Source of the DNA: Nitrosomonadales bacterium
GTDB taxonomy: Bacteria > Pseudomonadota > Gammaproteobacteria > Burkholderiales > Gallionellaceae
Reading direction: 5' to 3'
NCBI GenBank assembly: GCA_023259065.1
Contig: JAHFQY010000002.1
Location: forward strand, 1-64,000
Length of the DNA stretch: 64,000 bases
The position numbers and the translations under genes were made by a program. The notes under the pieces are model-generated. The model was not told the origin of the DNA. It made no database searches and was given only the letters and a program-made list of their open reading frames with translations. How positions within the stretch are numbered: position 1 is the stretch's first letter; each line of letters opens with the position of its first letter. Below, piece by piece: positions 53,703 to 63,028 of this stretch.

Positions 53703-54428
53703 ATGCCCCACACCTTATTCATCTCGGACTTGCACCTGTGCGAAGAGCAGACGCACACCACGCAGTTATTCCTGAAATTCATGCAGCACACGGCGCCACA
53801 AGCCGAGGCGCTCTACATACTCGGCGACCTGTTTGAATACTGGGCGGGCGATGATGATCTCGACACGCCTTTTCACCGCACCATTACGGCATCGCTGCAT
53901 GCCCTGGGCACGCACGGGACGCGCATATTCATCATGCACGGCAACCGCGATTTCCTGATGGATGAACGACTGGCCCAGGCTTGCTGTGCCACCCTGCTGC
54001 CCGACCCCACCCTGCTTGATCTATATGGCCAGCCCACCCTGCTTAGCCATGGCGACATCCTGTGCACGGATGACGCGCAGTATCAGGCTTTTCGCCAGCA
54101 GGTGCGCAACCCGGAGTGGCGCGCGGCATTTCTCGCCCAGCCCCTGACGCAACGCAAGGCGCAGATCGAGCAGCTGCGCCAGCTGAGCGAGAGCCAGAAA
54201 CAGGTAAAGAGCATGGACATCATGGACGTCAACGCGGATGCGGTTGCCCGGCTGCTGCGCGAGCAGCATTACCCGCGCCTGATCCACGGCCACACCCACC
54301 GCCTCGCGCTGCACCAGCACAGCGTGGATAAGCACACATGCCAACGCTGGGTGCTGGGAGACTGGCACCAGACCGGCAATACCTTGCTATGCGACGCGCA
54401 GGGCTGCCGGCGACTGGATATTCAATAA
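53703..54428 (+). CDS. lpxH: UDP-2,3-diacylglucosamine diphosphatase
   Basis: TLFISDLHLCEEQTHTTQLF...LGDLFEYWAGDDDL...IMHGNRDFLMD. Confidence 0.95.
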   Translation: MPHTLFISDLHLCEEQTHTTQLFLKFMQHTAPQAEALYILGDLFEYWAGDDDLDTPFHRTITASLHALGTHGTRIFIMHGNRDFLMDERLAQACCATLLPDPTLLDLYGQPTLLSHGDILCTDDAQYQAFRQQVRNPEWRAAFLAQPLTQRKAQIEQLRQLSESQKQVKSMDIMDVNADAVARLLREQHYPRLIHGHTHRLALHQHSVDKHTCQRWVLGDWHQTGNTLLCDAQGCRRLDIQ

Positions 54429-54480
54429 GCGCGGGCTGCTTGCACCGCCCTGCCAATCTATGTGTATGAAAGGATGAACC

Positions 54481-55035
54481 ATGAAAATCTGGCTTGCTGT
54501 ATTTCTCCTGTTTGTCACGCTGCCAGTTTCGGCAGCGGCCATCTACAAATGCAAGAAACCCGAAGGTGGATTCCTTTACCAGGAGAAACCCTGTGCCGCT
54601 GAAACCGAATCCGTTTCTTCCTGGCAATCACGCGCAGCAACTGAGGTAGAAACCGATCCAGCCAATCCTGGCGGCAACGGTGTATTTATTATTGGCCAGG
54701 GGCACAACGGACACTATTTTGTTGATGGGGCAATCAATGATCATTTCCTAACCTTTGCCATAGACACCGGCGCGTCAGTTGTTTCAATACCACTGGGCCT
54801 GGCCAATTCCGCCGGACTGAATTGCGAGCGCAGGGGCGCCGTACAAACTGCCAATGGCGTATCGAGCGTTTGCTATGTCACCATCCAGAAATTAACCTTT
54901 GGCAACTTCACACTCCGCAACGTGGAGGCCATGGCCGTACCCAATCTCAGCCAGCCCTTGCTGGGCATGAATGTCCTGAAAAGGTTTAATATAGAACAGA
55001 AGAATGGCCAGATGAGCCTCACCAGACAATATTAG
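54481..55035 (+). CDS. Retropepsin-like aspartic protease with N-terminal DUF4124-like segment
   Basis: Signal peptide; FLTFAIDTGASVVSIPLGLANSAGL clan AA motif. Confidence 0.85.
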   Translation: MKIWLAVFLLFVTLPVSAAAIYKCKKPEGGFLYQEKPCAAETESVSSWQSRAATEVETDPANPGGNGVFIIGQGHNGHYFVDGAINDHFLTFAIDTGASVVSIPLGLANSAGLNCERRGAVQTANGVSSVCYVTIQKLTFGNFTLRNVEAMAVPNLSQPLLGMNVLKRFNIEQKNGQMSLTRQY

Positions 55036-55093
55036 CCGCGCGGGACTTTGATCCCGAACACATCACCAATCAAGACTGCAAAGAGAGAGCTCC

Positions 55094-55552
55094 ATGTTCA
55101 ATCAACTCCTGCTTTTCATGGTATTGGCACTTGCAAGCGGCGTCGCCAACGCCAAGGTTTACAAGTGGGTGGACCAGAACGGCGAAACGCATTACTCGGA
55201 AAAAGCCCCCGCCGAACAAAAAGTTTCCGAAGTACCCATTTCCCCCGCTCCTGCACTTGATAATGCTGGAAACAATGATCAGCCGAACAAGATCAAGCGC
55301 GAACTTGAATCCGAGATAAAGGCAAGCAAGGCCAATCGGGAAGCACAGGAAAATGCCCGGGCTGCACAACAAGCAGAGATCAGAAAGTCCAAATGCATGG
55401 AGGCGCGCAACAGGCTGGAGATGTATCAGCAGCAAGTGCCCATATTTACGAGGGATGCGAATAACGAAAGAGTGTACCTGGACGATGACACACGCGCAGC
55501 CAGGATCAAGATGCTGACGGAAGGAATTGCGCAGAATTGTGCAGGCCTTTAA
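55094..55552 (+). CDS. DUF4124 domain-containing protein
   Basis: ANAKVYKWVDQNGETHYSEKAPAEQ. Confidence 0.88.
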   Translation: MFNQLLLFMVLALASGVANAKVYKWVDQNGETHYSEKAPAEQKVSEVPISPAPALDNAGNNDQPNKIKRELESEIKASKANREAQENARAAQQAEIRKSKCMEARNRLEMYQQQVPIFTRDANNERVYLDDDTRAARIKMLTEGIAQNCAGL

Positions 55553-55754
55553 CCTGGGAACCTCAGTTGACCACTCATCTGCACGCTTAAAGTAATGAAG
55601 GTAATGAATTTAATTGCCCATCCTGGATTCACCCAACTGGTGAGTCCGCTACAGGCCGAATTGCACGGTTTTTGTGACGCATGGCGGCGTTGTAACTCCT
55701 TGCCCTACACCACAAAAACCGCACACTTCGACCTGTCCAACTGAGGTTTCCAGG
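55553..55754. mobile_element. MITE-like element with imperfect 18-bp TIRs and subterminal hairpin
   Basis: TIRs CCTGGGAACCTCAGTTGA (55553-55570) / CCAACTGAGGTTTCCAGG (55737-55754), 16/18; flanking TTTAA direct repeat; internal inverted repeat 55651-55676/55711-55736 (22/26). Confidence 0.7.
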
Positions 55755-55774
55755 TTTAAACAACACACGACAAC

Positions 55775-56950
55775 ATGAACCGTAACGTCCTCATCCTGGC
55801 ACTCTGCCAGGCCATGCTGTTCACCGGCATCGGCCTGGTAATCTCATCTTCCGCGCTGATCGGCAAGGAGCTGGCGCCCAGCCCGGCCTGGGCCACGCTG
55901 CCGCTGGCCATGCAGTATCTGACCACCATGCTGGTCGCGTATTACTTCTCGCATCTGATGAAGAAAAAGGGGCGGCGCCATGTGTTCATACGTGGCGCGC
56001 TGACCGGTTCTGTCGGCGTGATCATCGCCTCCATCGGCATCTGGCTGGGAAATTTTTACCTGTTCACCGCCGCCAGCCTGCTTATCGGCGTGCATACCGC
56101 GATTGCCCAGTTCTACCGCTTCGCCGCGGCCGAGGCCGTGCCTGCCGAGCTCAAGGCCAGGGCCATCTCGCTGACATTGGCCGGTGGCGTGTTTGCCGCA
56201 TTTATCGGCCCCAACCTTGCGCGCTACACCAGAAACCTGATGGAGCATGCATTCCTGGCCAGCTTCCTGAGCCTGATCATCATCACTGCCGCCGCGGCAT
56301 GGCTGGCTTCCAGGCTGGATCTGCCGCCAGTGCCAGCGGATGAAAGCCACCAGGGAGCACGCCCCCTGCTGCAGATCGCCACACAGGAAAAATACATGGT
56401 CGCGCTGCTTGCCGCCATGGTCGGCTATGGCGTGATGAACTTCCTGATGACGGCCACACCGCTGGCCATGAACAGCTATGGCTGCTCGTTCCCCAGCACC
56501 ACCTGGGTGATACAGTGGCATCTGGTGGCGATGTTCGCACCTTCGTTCTTTACCGGGGATTTGATTCGAAAAATTGGCGTGCTGCAGGTCATGCTGACGG
56601 GCTGCGTGCTGATTCTCGCTTGCGCACTGACCAACCTTGCCGGCACAACTGAAACGCATTTCGAGACAGCGCTGATACTGCTAGGGGTAGGCTGGAACTT
56701 CCTGTATGTCGGCGCCACCACACTGCTGACAGAAACCTACACGCCCAATGAGAAATCCACGGCACAGGGACTGAATGACACCCTGGTTTTCGCAACCCTG
56801 ACCTTCACCTCGCTGGCATCGGGCGCGATGATCACCCATTTCGGCTGGCCCACCATCAACACCTACTCCACCATACCGGTGCTGGTCGTGAGCAGCGGCC
56901 TGGTATGGCTGCTGCTCAGATCACGTGCCCCCGCAAGCAGGAACACCTGA
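55775..56950 (+). CDS. MFS transporter
   Basis: ~12 hydrophobic helices; MFS-like sequence. Confidence 0.82.
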   Translation: MNRNVLILALCQAMLFTGIGLVISSSALIGKELAPSPAWATLPLAMQYLTTMLVAYYFSHLMKKKGRRHVFIRGALTGSVGVIIASIGIWLGNFYLFTAASLLIGVHTAIAQFYRFAAAEAVPAELKARAISLTLAGGVFAAFIGPNLARYTRNLMEHAFLASFLSLIIITAAAAWLASRLDLPPVPADESHQGARPLLQIATQEKYMVALLAAMVGYGVMNFLMTATPLAMNSYGCSFPSTTWVIQWHLVAMFAPSFFTGDLIRKIGVLQVMLTGCVLILACALTNLAGTTETHFETALILLGVGWNFLYVGATTLLTETYTPNEKSTAQGLNDTLVFATLTFTSLASGAMITHFGWPTINTYSTIPVLVVSSGLVWLLLRSRAPASRNT

Positions 56951-56955
56951 TCGCC

Positions 56956-57633
56956 CTAGCGCAGCGGCCGCCGCCTGGATTCACACAGATCATCGCACGG
57001 CACCCCGTCACCATTACCATCCAGCGTTTTCACCCCGCACTGGCGCAAATAAAAATTTGCCTCATCACAGGAACTCATCTGTTCACAATGGTGTTTATTG
57101 CTGCAGGCGGCATCGCGCGCAGCAACCGGTGCCGCTGACTTCGCGTGCTGTTGCGGAGCAGGAGCAACTGCAGGATGCATCTTGCGCCACTGCTCGGGCG
57201 GCAGCGGGCTTTCAGCCTGCGCCCACAGGCCGCGGCGGGCTTGCTGCGCCTCGCTCTGCAGGGCCAGGTAATGTTTATTGCTGTGAAAGTGCGAGTATTC
57301 CCACGCCATGCCGCTGCGCACCTGTTCCGCATTCACGCTGCGCCCGTCCACGCTGACCTCGGCGACCATGCGCCCGTAGTTGTCCATGGCCTGACTGTTC
57401 ACGCGCACCTGTTTCTTCAGCACCATATTGAGCAGCGCCTGGCGCGACTGCGTGCCGTACTCCTGCGCCTTTTCCGGCGCGTCGATATTGGCCAGCCTCA
57501 CCTTGAGCTGCTTGCCATCCCGCAGCAGCAATATGGTATCGCCATCCATTACCGCAATGACTTTGGCGTTGAACTCTTCTGCATGGACAGGATGGCAGGC
57601 AACAACGGCAAGCAACAGCAGAAACAGGCGCAT
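56956..57633 (-). CDS. Secreted thermonuclease-like (SNase) protein with excalibur Ca-binding domain
   Basis: AKVIAVMDGDTILLLRDGKQLKVRLANIDAPEKAQEYG; C-terminal CDEANFYLRQCGVKTLDGNGDGVPCDDLC. Confidence 0.92.
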   Translation of the reverse strand: MRLFLLLLAVVACHPVHAEEFNAKVIAVMDGDTILLLRDGKQLKVRLANIDAPEKAQEYGTQSRQALLNMVLKKQVRVNSQAMDNYGRMVAEVSVDGRSVNAEQVRSGMAWEYSHFHSNKHYLALQSEAQQARRGLWAQAESPLPPEQWRKMHPAVAPAPQQHAKSAAPVAARDAACSNKHHCEQMSSCDEANFYLRQCGVKTLDGNGDGVPCDDLCESRRRPLR

Positions 57634-57650
57634 CGCATTCCCCTTTACGG

Positions 57651-58154
57651 TTACAGCACGCTTTTCACCAGCGCCATGCACAACAGCGCATAGCCCGCCG
57701 CGAGTATGTCGTCGAACATGACCCCCAGCCCGCCGTGCCAGGTCTTGTCGAAATGGCGTATGGGTTGCGGCTTGACGATATCAAAAAATCTGAACAGCAC
57801 GAATGCAAACACCTGCCATTGCCAGCCTTCCGGCGTAAAGAACAGCACCAGCAGGAATGCCACGATTTCGTCCCACACGATGCCGCCGTAATCCGCCACG
57901 CCCAGCTCGCGCCCGGTTTTTTCGCACACCCACACACCAAAGGCAAACGCCCAGATCAGCACCAGAATGAACAGCGCATCGCTCAGGCGCGGGGCCAGAT
58001 ACCAGTAGATGGGAAAGGCGACCAGCGTGCCCGCCGTGCCCGGGCCACGCGGCGACAAGCCGCTGCCGAAACCGAACGCCAGAAAATGGGCTGGATGACT
58101 GAGCAGAAAGCGCCAGTCGGGTTTGAAACGCAATTGATCATGCAAAGTGGTCAT
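57651..58154 (-). CDS. pgpA: Phosphatidylglycerophosphatase A
   Basis: LAFGFGSGLSPRGPGTAGTLVAFPIYW...RFFDIVKPQPIRHFDKTWHGGLGVMFDDILAAGYA. Confidence 0.95.
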   Translation of the reverse strand: MTTLHDQLRFKPDWRFLLSHPAHFLAFGFGSGLSPRGPGTAGTLVAFPIYWYLAPRLSDALFILVLIWAFAFGVWVCEKTGRELGVADYGGIVWDEIVAFLLVLFFTPEGWQWQVFAFVLFRFFDIVKPQPIRHFDKTWHGGLGVMFDDILAAGYALLCMALVKSVL

Positions 58155-59091
58155 AGCCCGATTCCTTGATTGTCATCACACTGCCATCGGCAGCACGCAG
58201 CGTACAGCCCTTGCCTGCGGAAATATTGCCTATGCAGGCCAGCGGCAAATCCAGGCGTGCAGCAATTGACTCGATCTCGGCATGCCGCGCGGCTGGCACG
58301 GTAAAGCACAATTCGTAATCGTCTCCGCCCGCCAGCACACAGCGCTGGCCCAATGACTGCGCCAGATAAGGGCGCAAACTTGGCGACGCCGGCAAGTCAG
58401 CAAAGCGTATCTCCGCCGCCACATTCGATTGTTCGAGAATATGCCCTAGATCGCCGAGCAAGCCATCCGACACATCGATTGCGCTGCTGGCAATGCCGCG
58501 CAAAGCCAAGCCCAGAGCCACTCGCGGCACAGGCTGGTGCAGGGCGCCCGCCGTGGCGGCAATGGTTTTTATATCCAGCGCCAATTGTCCCTGCAGATAG
58601 GCAAGAACCAGTGCGGCGTCCCCCAGTTTGCCCGACACCCACACCTCGTCGCCGGGCTTTGCGCCATCACGACGCAAGGCCTGACCCTGCGGCACCTCGC
58701 CCATAATGGTCACGCACAAGTTGAGCGGGCCGCGCGTGGTGTCGCCGCCGATCAGGGTCACATTGTGCGCATCTGCCAAGGCAAAGAAGCCCGCGCTGAA
58801 GCGTTCCAGCCATGCCGCGTCCTCCTGCGGCAGGGACAAGGCCAGCGTGGCCCAGCGCGGCTGCGCACCCATGGCCGCCATATCGGAAATATTCACCGCC
58901 AGCGCCTTGTGGCCCAGCATGTAAGGATCGGCGTCGGGAAAGAAGTGCGTGCCGCTTACCAGCATGTCGGTGGAAACAGCCAGCTCCATGCCGCTGGCCA
59001 CGCGCAGCAGCGCGGCATCGTCCCCCACTCCCAATATTGCATTGGGTGCGGGACGGGTAAAGTAACGCTGGATCAGATCGAATTCCGGCAA
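58138..59091 (-). CDS. thiL: Thiamine-monophosphate kinase
   Basis: MPEFDLIQRYFTRPAPNAILGVGDDAALL. Confidence 0.95.
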   Translation of the reverse strand: MPEFDLIQRYFTRPAPNAILGVGDDAALLRVASGMELAVSTDMLVSGTHFFPDADPYMLGHKALAVNISDMAAMGAQPRWATLALSLPQEDAAWLERFSAGFFALADAHNVTLIGGDTTRGPLNLCVTIMGEVPQGQALRRDGAKPGDEVWVSGKLGDAALVLAYLQGQLALDIKTIAATAGALHQPVPRVALGLALRGIASSAIDVSDGLLGDLGHILEQSNVAAEIRFADLPASPSLRPYLAQSLGQRCVLAGGDDYELCFTVPAARHAEIESIAARLDLPLACIGNISAGKGCTLRAADGSVMTIKESGYDHFA

Positions 59092-59118
59092 GTGAGTGAC
59101 TCCGGGGAAAACCTTTTA

Positions 59119-59219
59119 TCCGCAGATTACACAGATTAAAAAATTGGAAACATTAAAGGCAATACTACTCAGTAGTTCTGGCTGTGTTTGAAATCTATTT
59201 AATCTGCCTAATCTGCGGA
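59119..59219. repeat. Inverted-repeat element, copy 2 (TCCGCAGATTACACAGATT arms)
   Basis: Left arm 59119-59137 identical to copy 1; right arm 59201-59219 (17/19 complementary). Confidence 0.85.
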
Positions 59220-59236
59220 CGACAAGTTTTTGAAGT

Positions 59237-59689
59237 TTACTTGGCGTTGACTTCAACCGCGCGCACTTGCGCGGCCAGCTTGTCGAGCACGCCATTGACG
59301 AACTTGTGGCCATCGGTGCCGCCAAAAGTCTTGGCCAGCTCGACCGCCTCGTTGATCACCACGCGGTAAGGCACCTCGGGGTGGCGCGAGAGTTCATACG
59401 CGCCCAGCAGCAGCACGGAAAATTCTATCGGGCTCAGCTCGTTGATGTCACGGTCCAGGTGCGGTGCGAGCGCGCTAACCAGCACCTCGTTGTGATCCAC
59501 CACGCCGCGCAGCAGCTGGCTGAAAAATTCCACGTCATAACGGCCCAGGCTTTTCTCGGCACGGGTCACCTTGTCGATTTCGCTGGTGTCCTCACCGGTC
59601 ATGCGCCACTGGTAGATGCCCTGCAGCGCCAGTTCGCGCGCGCGGCGGCGGGCGCTTTTGGCGGGCGCCTTGGCGGTTTGATCGTTCAT
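59237..59689 (-). CDS. nusB: Transcription antitermination factor NusB
   Basis: [23 protein letters not shown]; start trimmed to MNDQTAK. Confidence 0.96.
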   Translation of the reverse strand: MNDQTAKAPAKSARRRARELALQGIYQWRMTGEDTSEIDKVTRAEKSLGRYDVEFFSQLLRGVVDHNEVLVSALAPHLDRDINELSPIEFSVLLLGAYELSRHPEVPYRVVINEAVELAKTFGGTDGHKFVNGVLDKLAAQVRAVEVNAK

Positions 59690-60138
59690 GCCAGCGCTTT
59701 CAGCAGGTTGACCATCTCGATGGCGACCAGCGCCGCTTCCGCGCCCTTGACGCTCATGCGCTCCTCGGCCTGCTCGTCGGTATCCGTGGTGAGAATGGCA
59801 TTGGCGATGGGCAAGCCGCAATCCAGCTGCACGTCACCCACGCAGCGAGCGGACTCATTCGACACCACTTCAAAATGGTAGGTATCGCCGCGTATCACCG
59901 CGCCCAAAGCGATCAGAGCATCGAATTTCTTGCTGACCGCCATCTGCTGCAGCACCAGCGGAATCTCCAGCGCACCCGGCACGGTGGCCAGGGTGATGTC
60001 GTTTTCGCTCACGCCCTGCTGTGCCAGCTGGGCGCGGCAGGCAGCCAGCAGGCCCTCGCACACTACCGTGTTGAAGCGGCTCTGCACGATGCCGATGCGC
60101 ATGCCCTTGCCATTCAGGTTCTTTTCAATTTCTTTCAT
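59686..60138 (-). CDS. ribH: 6,7-dimethyl-8-ribityllumazine synthase
   Basis: [21 protein letters not shown]...[15 protein letters not shown]...[16 protein letters not shown]. Confidence 0.98.
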   Translation of the reverse strand: MKEIEKNLNGKGMRIGIVQSRFNTVVCEGLLAACRAQLAQQGVSENDITLATVPGALEIPLVLQQMAVSKKFDALIALGAVIRGDTYHFEVVSNESARCVGDVQLDCGLPIANAILTTDTDEQAEERMSVKGAEAALVAIEMVNLLKALA

Positions 60139-60147
60139 GTTCCATCC

Positions 60148-61239
60148 TCAGTTGTGTACGTAGCCGACCACTTCCAGGCCAAAGCCGGCCATGCTCGGCA
60201 GCTTGCGCGGTGTGGCGATCAGGCGCATCTTGCCCACCTTCAGGTCGCGCAGTATCTGCGCGCCGATGCCGTAACTGCGCGGGTCCCAGCGCGCGGCATG
60301 GTGGGTGTCCGGCTGGGCGGCGGCGCGGGCCAGCAAGTCCTGCGAAGTTTCCGTGTGGTGCAGCATCACCAGCACGCCGGCCGGCGCCTGCTTGATCTTG
60401 AGCAGCGCGTCATGCACGCTGGTGGAATTCGGATAACTGGTCTGCTCCAGGAAGTCCAGCGCCGACAGCGGCTCATGCACGCGCACCAGCGTCTCGACAT
60501 GCGGCTGTATCTCGCCCTTGACCAGCGCCAGGTGGGTGCGCTGCGTGGTCTTGTCCACATAGGTGCGCAACTCAAGCTCGCCATACGCGGTTTGCACATT
60601 GCGCGTGGCCACGCACTCCACCAGTTTTTCCGTGTGGCTGCGATGCTCGATCAGATCGGCAATGGTGCCTATCTTGAGCTGGTGTGTCCTGGCGTATTCA
60701 ATCAGGTCGGGCAGGCGCGCCATCTCGCCGTCTTCCTTGAGTATCTCGCAGATCACCGCCGCCGGGGTCAGCCCCGCCAGCTGCGCCAGGTCGCAGCCCG
60801 CCTCGGTGTGGCCGGCGCGCACCAGCACGCCGCCGTTCTTGGCGCGCAGCGGAAAGATGTGTCCGGGTTGCACGATGTCGGCAGGCTTGGCATTCCTGTT
60901 GGCCGCCACCAGCACGGTGCGCGCGCGGTCAGCCGCGGAAATGCCGGTGGTCACCCCGGTTGCCGCTTCAATCGACAGGGTGAAGTTGGTTGCCAGCGGC
61001 AGGCCGTTTTCGCGCACCATCAGCGGCAGATCGATCTGCTTGCAGTGGTCTTCAGTCAGGGTCAGGCAGATCAGGCCGCGGCCATGCTTGGCCATGAAGT
61101 TGATCTTCTCGGCAGTGGCAAACTCGGCGGCAAACACCAGGTCGCCCTCGTTCTCGCGGTCTTCCTCGTCCACCAGCACGACCATACGGCCGGCGCGCAT
61201 TTCCTCGATAATTTCCTGTACTGGTGCTATGTCTGTCAT
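60148..61239 (-). CDS. ribBA: Bifunctional-type 3,4-dihydroxy-2-butanone-4-phosphate synthase / GTP cyclohydrolase II-like (RibBA/RibB)
   Basis: EEMRAGRMVVLVDEEDRENEGDLVFAAEFAT; fused GCHII-like C-terminus. Confidence 0.93.
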   Translation of the reverse strand: MTDIAPVQEIIEEMRAGRMVVLVDEEDRENEGDLVFAAEFATAEKINFMAKHGRGLICLTLTEDHCKQIDLPLMVRENGLPLATNFTLSIEAATGVTTGISAADRARTVLVAANRNAKPADIVQPGHIFPLRAKNGGVLVRAGHTEAGCDLAQLAGLTPAAVICEILKEDGEMARLPDLIEYARTHQLKIGTIADLIEHRSHTEKLVECVATRNVQTAYGELELRTYVDKTTQRTHLALVKGEIQPHVETLVRVHEPLSALDFLEQTSYPNSTSVHDALLKIKQAPAGVLVMLHHTETSQDLLARAAAQPDTHHAARWDPRSYGIGAQILRDLKVGKMRLIATPRKLPSMAGFGLEVVGYVHN

Positions 61240-61303
61240 TTTCCTGAAGCCTTTAATATTTCAACTGGGTAAATCGCGCAAGGCGGCATGTTACCACTTA
61301 CTG

Positions 61304-61906
61304 CTACAACCCTTCTTTTTCCGCCGTCATCATGCGCTCCACGTAGCGCGCAATCAGGTCGATTTCCAGATTCACCTTCACGCCTTTTTTCAATTCCTTC
61401 AGCGTGGTTTCTTCCAGCGTGTGCGGAATCAGGTTCACGCTGAACTGCGCACCTTCAATCTTGTTCACGGTGAGGCTCACGCCGTTGATGGTGATCGAGC
61501 CCTTGGCGGCAATGTACTTGGCCAAGTTCTGCGGCGCGCTTACCGTCAGTTTCCAGCTCTCGCCCAGGTTGGCAAATTCCAGCACCTCGCCCACGCCATC
61601 GACATGCCCGCTGACCAGATGCCCGCCCAGCCGATCCGCGAGGCGCAGCGCCTTTTCCAGGTTGACGTGCGCACCCTCATGATCCAGACCGACGGTGCAG
61701 TTCAGCGTTTCTTTCGACACATCGACGGTAAAACTGTTGCCCTCGATCTTGATCACGGTCAGGCACACGCCATTCGCCGCAATGCTGTCGCCCAGCTGCA
61801 CATCCGCCATGCTGAGCGAATTGGTGGCGAAGCGCAGCCGCATGCCGCCTTCCCTGTCCTGCTTTTCAACGATGGTGCCTACATCCGCAACGATTCCGGT
61901 GAACAT
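61304..61906 (-). CDS. ribE: Riboflavin synthase alpha chain
   Basis: MFTGIVADVGTIVEKQ...; duplicated lumazine-binding domain. Confidence 0.97.
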   Translation of the reverse strand: MFTGIVADVGTIVEKQDREGGMRLRFATNSLSMADVQLGDSIAANGVCLTVIKIEGNSFTVDVSKETLNCTVGLDHEGAHVNLEKALRLADRLGGHLVSGHVDGVGEVLEFANLGESWKLTVSAPQNLAKYIAAKGSITINGVSLTVNKIEGAQFSVNLIPHTLEETTLKELKKGVKVNLEIDLIARYVERMMTAEKEGL

Positions 61907-61927
61907 GAGTTTTATCCTGCCAAAAAA

Positions 61928-63028
61928 TTATAGATTGGGTTTCTTGTGCACCCGCGCCAGCAAACGCAAATCCTTGCCCACGCTGCGCACGTCCTGCCAG
62001 TCCAGCTCCACGCGCTGCTCCAGGCGGGTCAGCTCGCCCAGCTGCGCCATGCCGCGCGCCATGTCGCCCAGCAGCTGCGGCGCCAGATACACGATCAGCT
62101 CATCTATCAAGCCCGCCTGCAGCAGCGCGCCGTTCAATGTGTGCCCGGCTTCCACCAGCACCTCGTTGATGCCGCGCGCCGCCAGGTCGCGCAGGCACGC
62201 TGCGAGATCAACCCGGCCTTGCGCATCTGCCAACACGGCAACTTGTGCGCCTGCCTGCTCCAGTGCTGCGATTTTCTGCGCGTCCTGTGTCGCGGTGTAC
62301 AGCAACACATTACCCCCCTGCAGGATGCGCGCGCTGAGCGGCATGCGCAGCGTACTGTCCAGCACCACACGCAAAGGCTGACGCGTGGTTTCCACCTCGC
62401 GCACCGTAAGCTGCGCGTCGTCCGCCAGCACCGTGCCTATGCCGGTGAGCACGGCACAGGAACGCGCGCGCCAGTGGTGGCCGTCGCGCCGCGCCGCAGC
62501 ACCGGTAATCCACTGGCTTGCGCCGTTGCCCAGCGCGGTGCGCCCGTCCAGGCTCATCGCAATCTTGCTGCGCAGCCACGGCATGCCGCGCGTCATGCGC
62601 GAAACAAAGCCGATATTCAATTCGCGCGCCGCCGCTTCCATCAGGCCGAATTCCACTTCCATGCCGGCATCGTTCAAGCGCGCTATGCCCTGCCCCGCGA
62701 CCAGCGGGTTGGGGTCCTGCATCGCCACCACCACGCGCTCCACTCTTGCCGCAATCAGCGCATCGGCACAGGGCGGCGTGCGCCCGTGGTGGCTGCACGG
62801 CTCCAGCGTGACATAGGCGGTGGCACCCCTGGCCTTTGCAGCGGCGGCGCGCAGGGCATGCACCTCGGCGTGCGGCTGGCCTGCGCGCTCATGCCAGCCC
62901 TCGCCCAGCAACACTCCGTCCTTGACCAGCACACAGCCGACGCGCGGGTTGGGGCTGGTGGTGTAGAGGCCGCGTTCCGCCAGCTGCAGCGCATGGGCCA
63001 TCCACAGGCTGTCTTGTGCCGTCAGCAT
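61928..63028 (-). CDS. ribD: Bifunctional pyrimidine deaminase/reductase RibD
   Basis: HAEVHALRAAAAKARGATAYVTLEPCSHHGRTPPCADALI. Confidence 0.97.
   Translation of the reverse strand: MLTAQDSLWMAHALQLAERGLYTTSPNPRVGCVLVKDGVLLGEGWHERAGQPHAEVHALRAAAAKARGATAYVTLEPCSHHGRTPPCADALIAARVERVVVAMQDPNPLVAGQGIARLNDAGMEVEFGLMEAAARELNIGFVSRMTRGMPWLRSKIAMSLDGRTALGNGASQWITGAAARRDGHHWRARSCAVLTGIGTVLADDAQLTVREVETTRQPLRVVLDSTLRMPLSARILQGGNVLLYTATQDAQKIAALEQAGAQVAVLADAQGRVDLAACLRDLAARGINEVLVEAGHTLNGALLQAGLIDELIVYLAPQLLGDMARGMAQLGELTRLEQRVELDWQDVRSVGKDLRLLARVHKKPNL

Noticed and set aside
59690-59821. 44-aa N-terminal extension of NusB in the ORF track
   Set aside because: Low-complexity out-of-frame translation of the overlapping ribH end; NusB starts at MNDQTAK with ATGA overlap.
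61240-61303. Possible FMN riboswitch before ribBA
   Set aside because: The gap is only 64 nt, too short for an RFN element, and no conserved RFN motifs (e.g. AGGGTGAAATTC) were seen.
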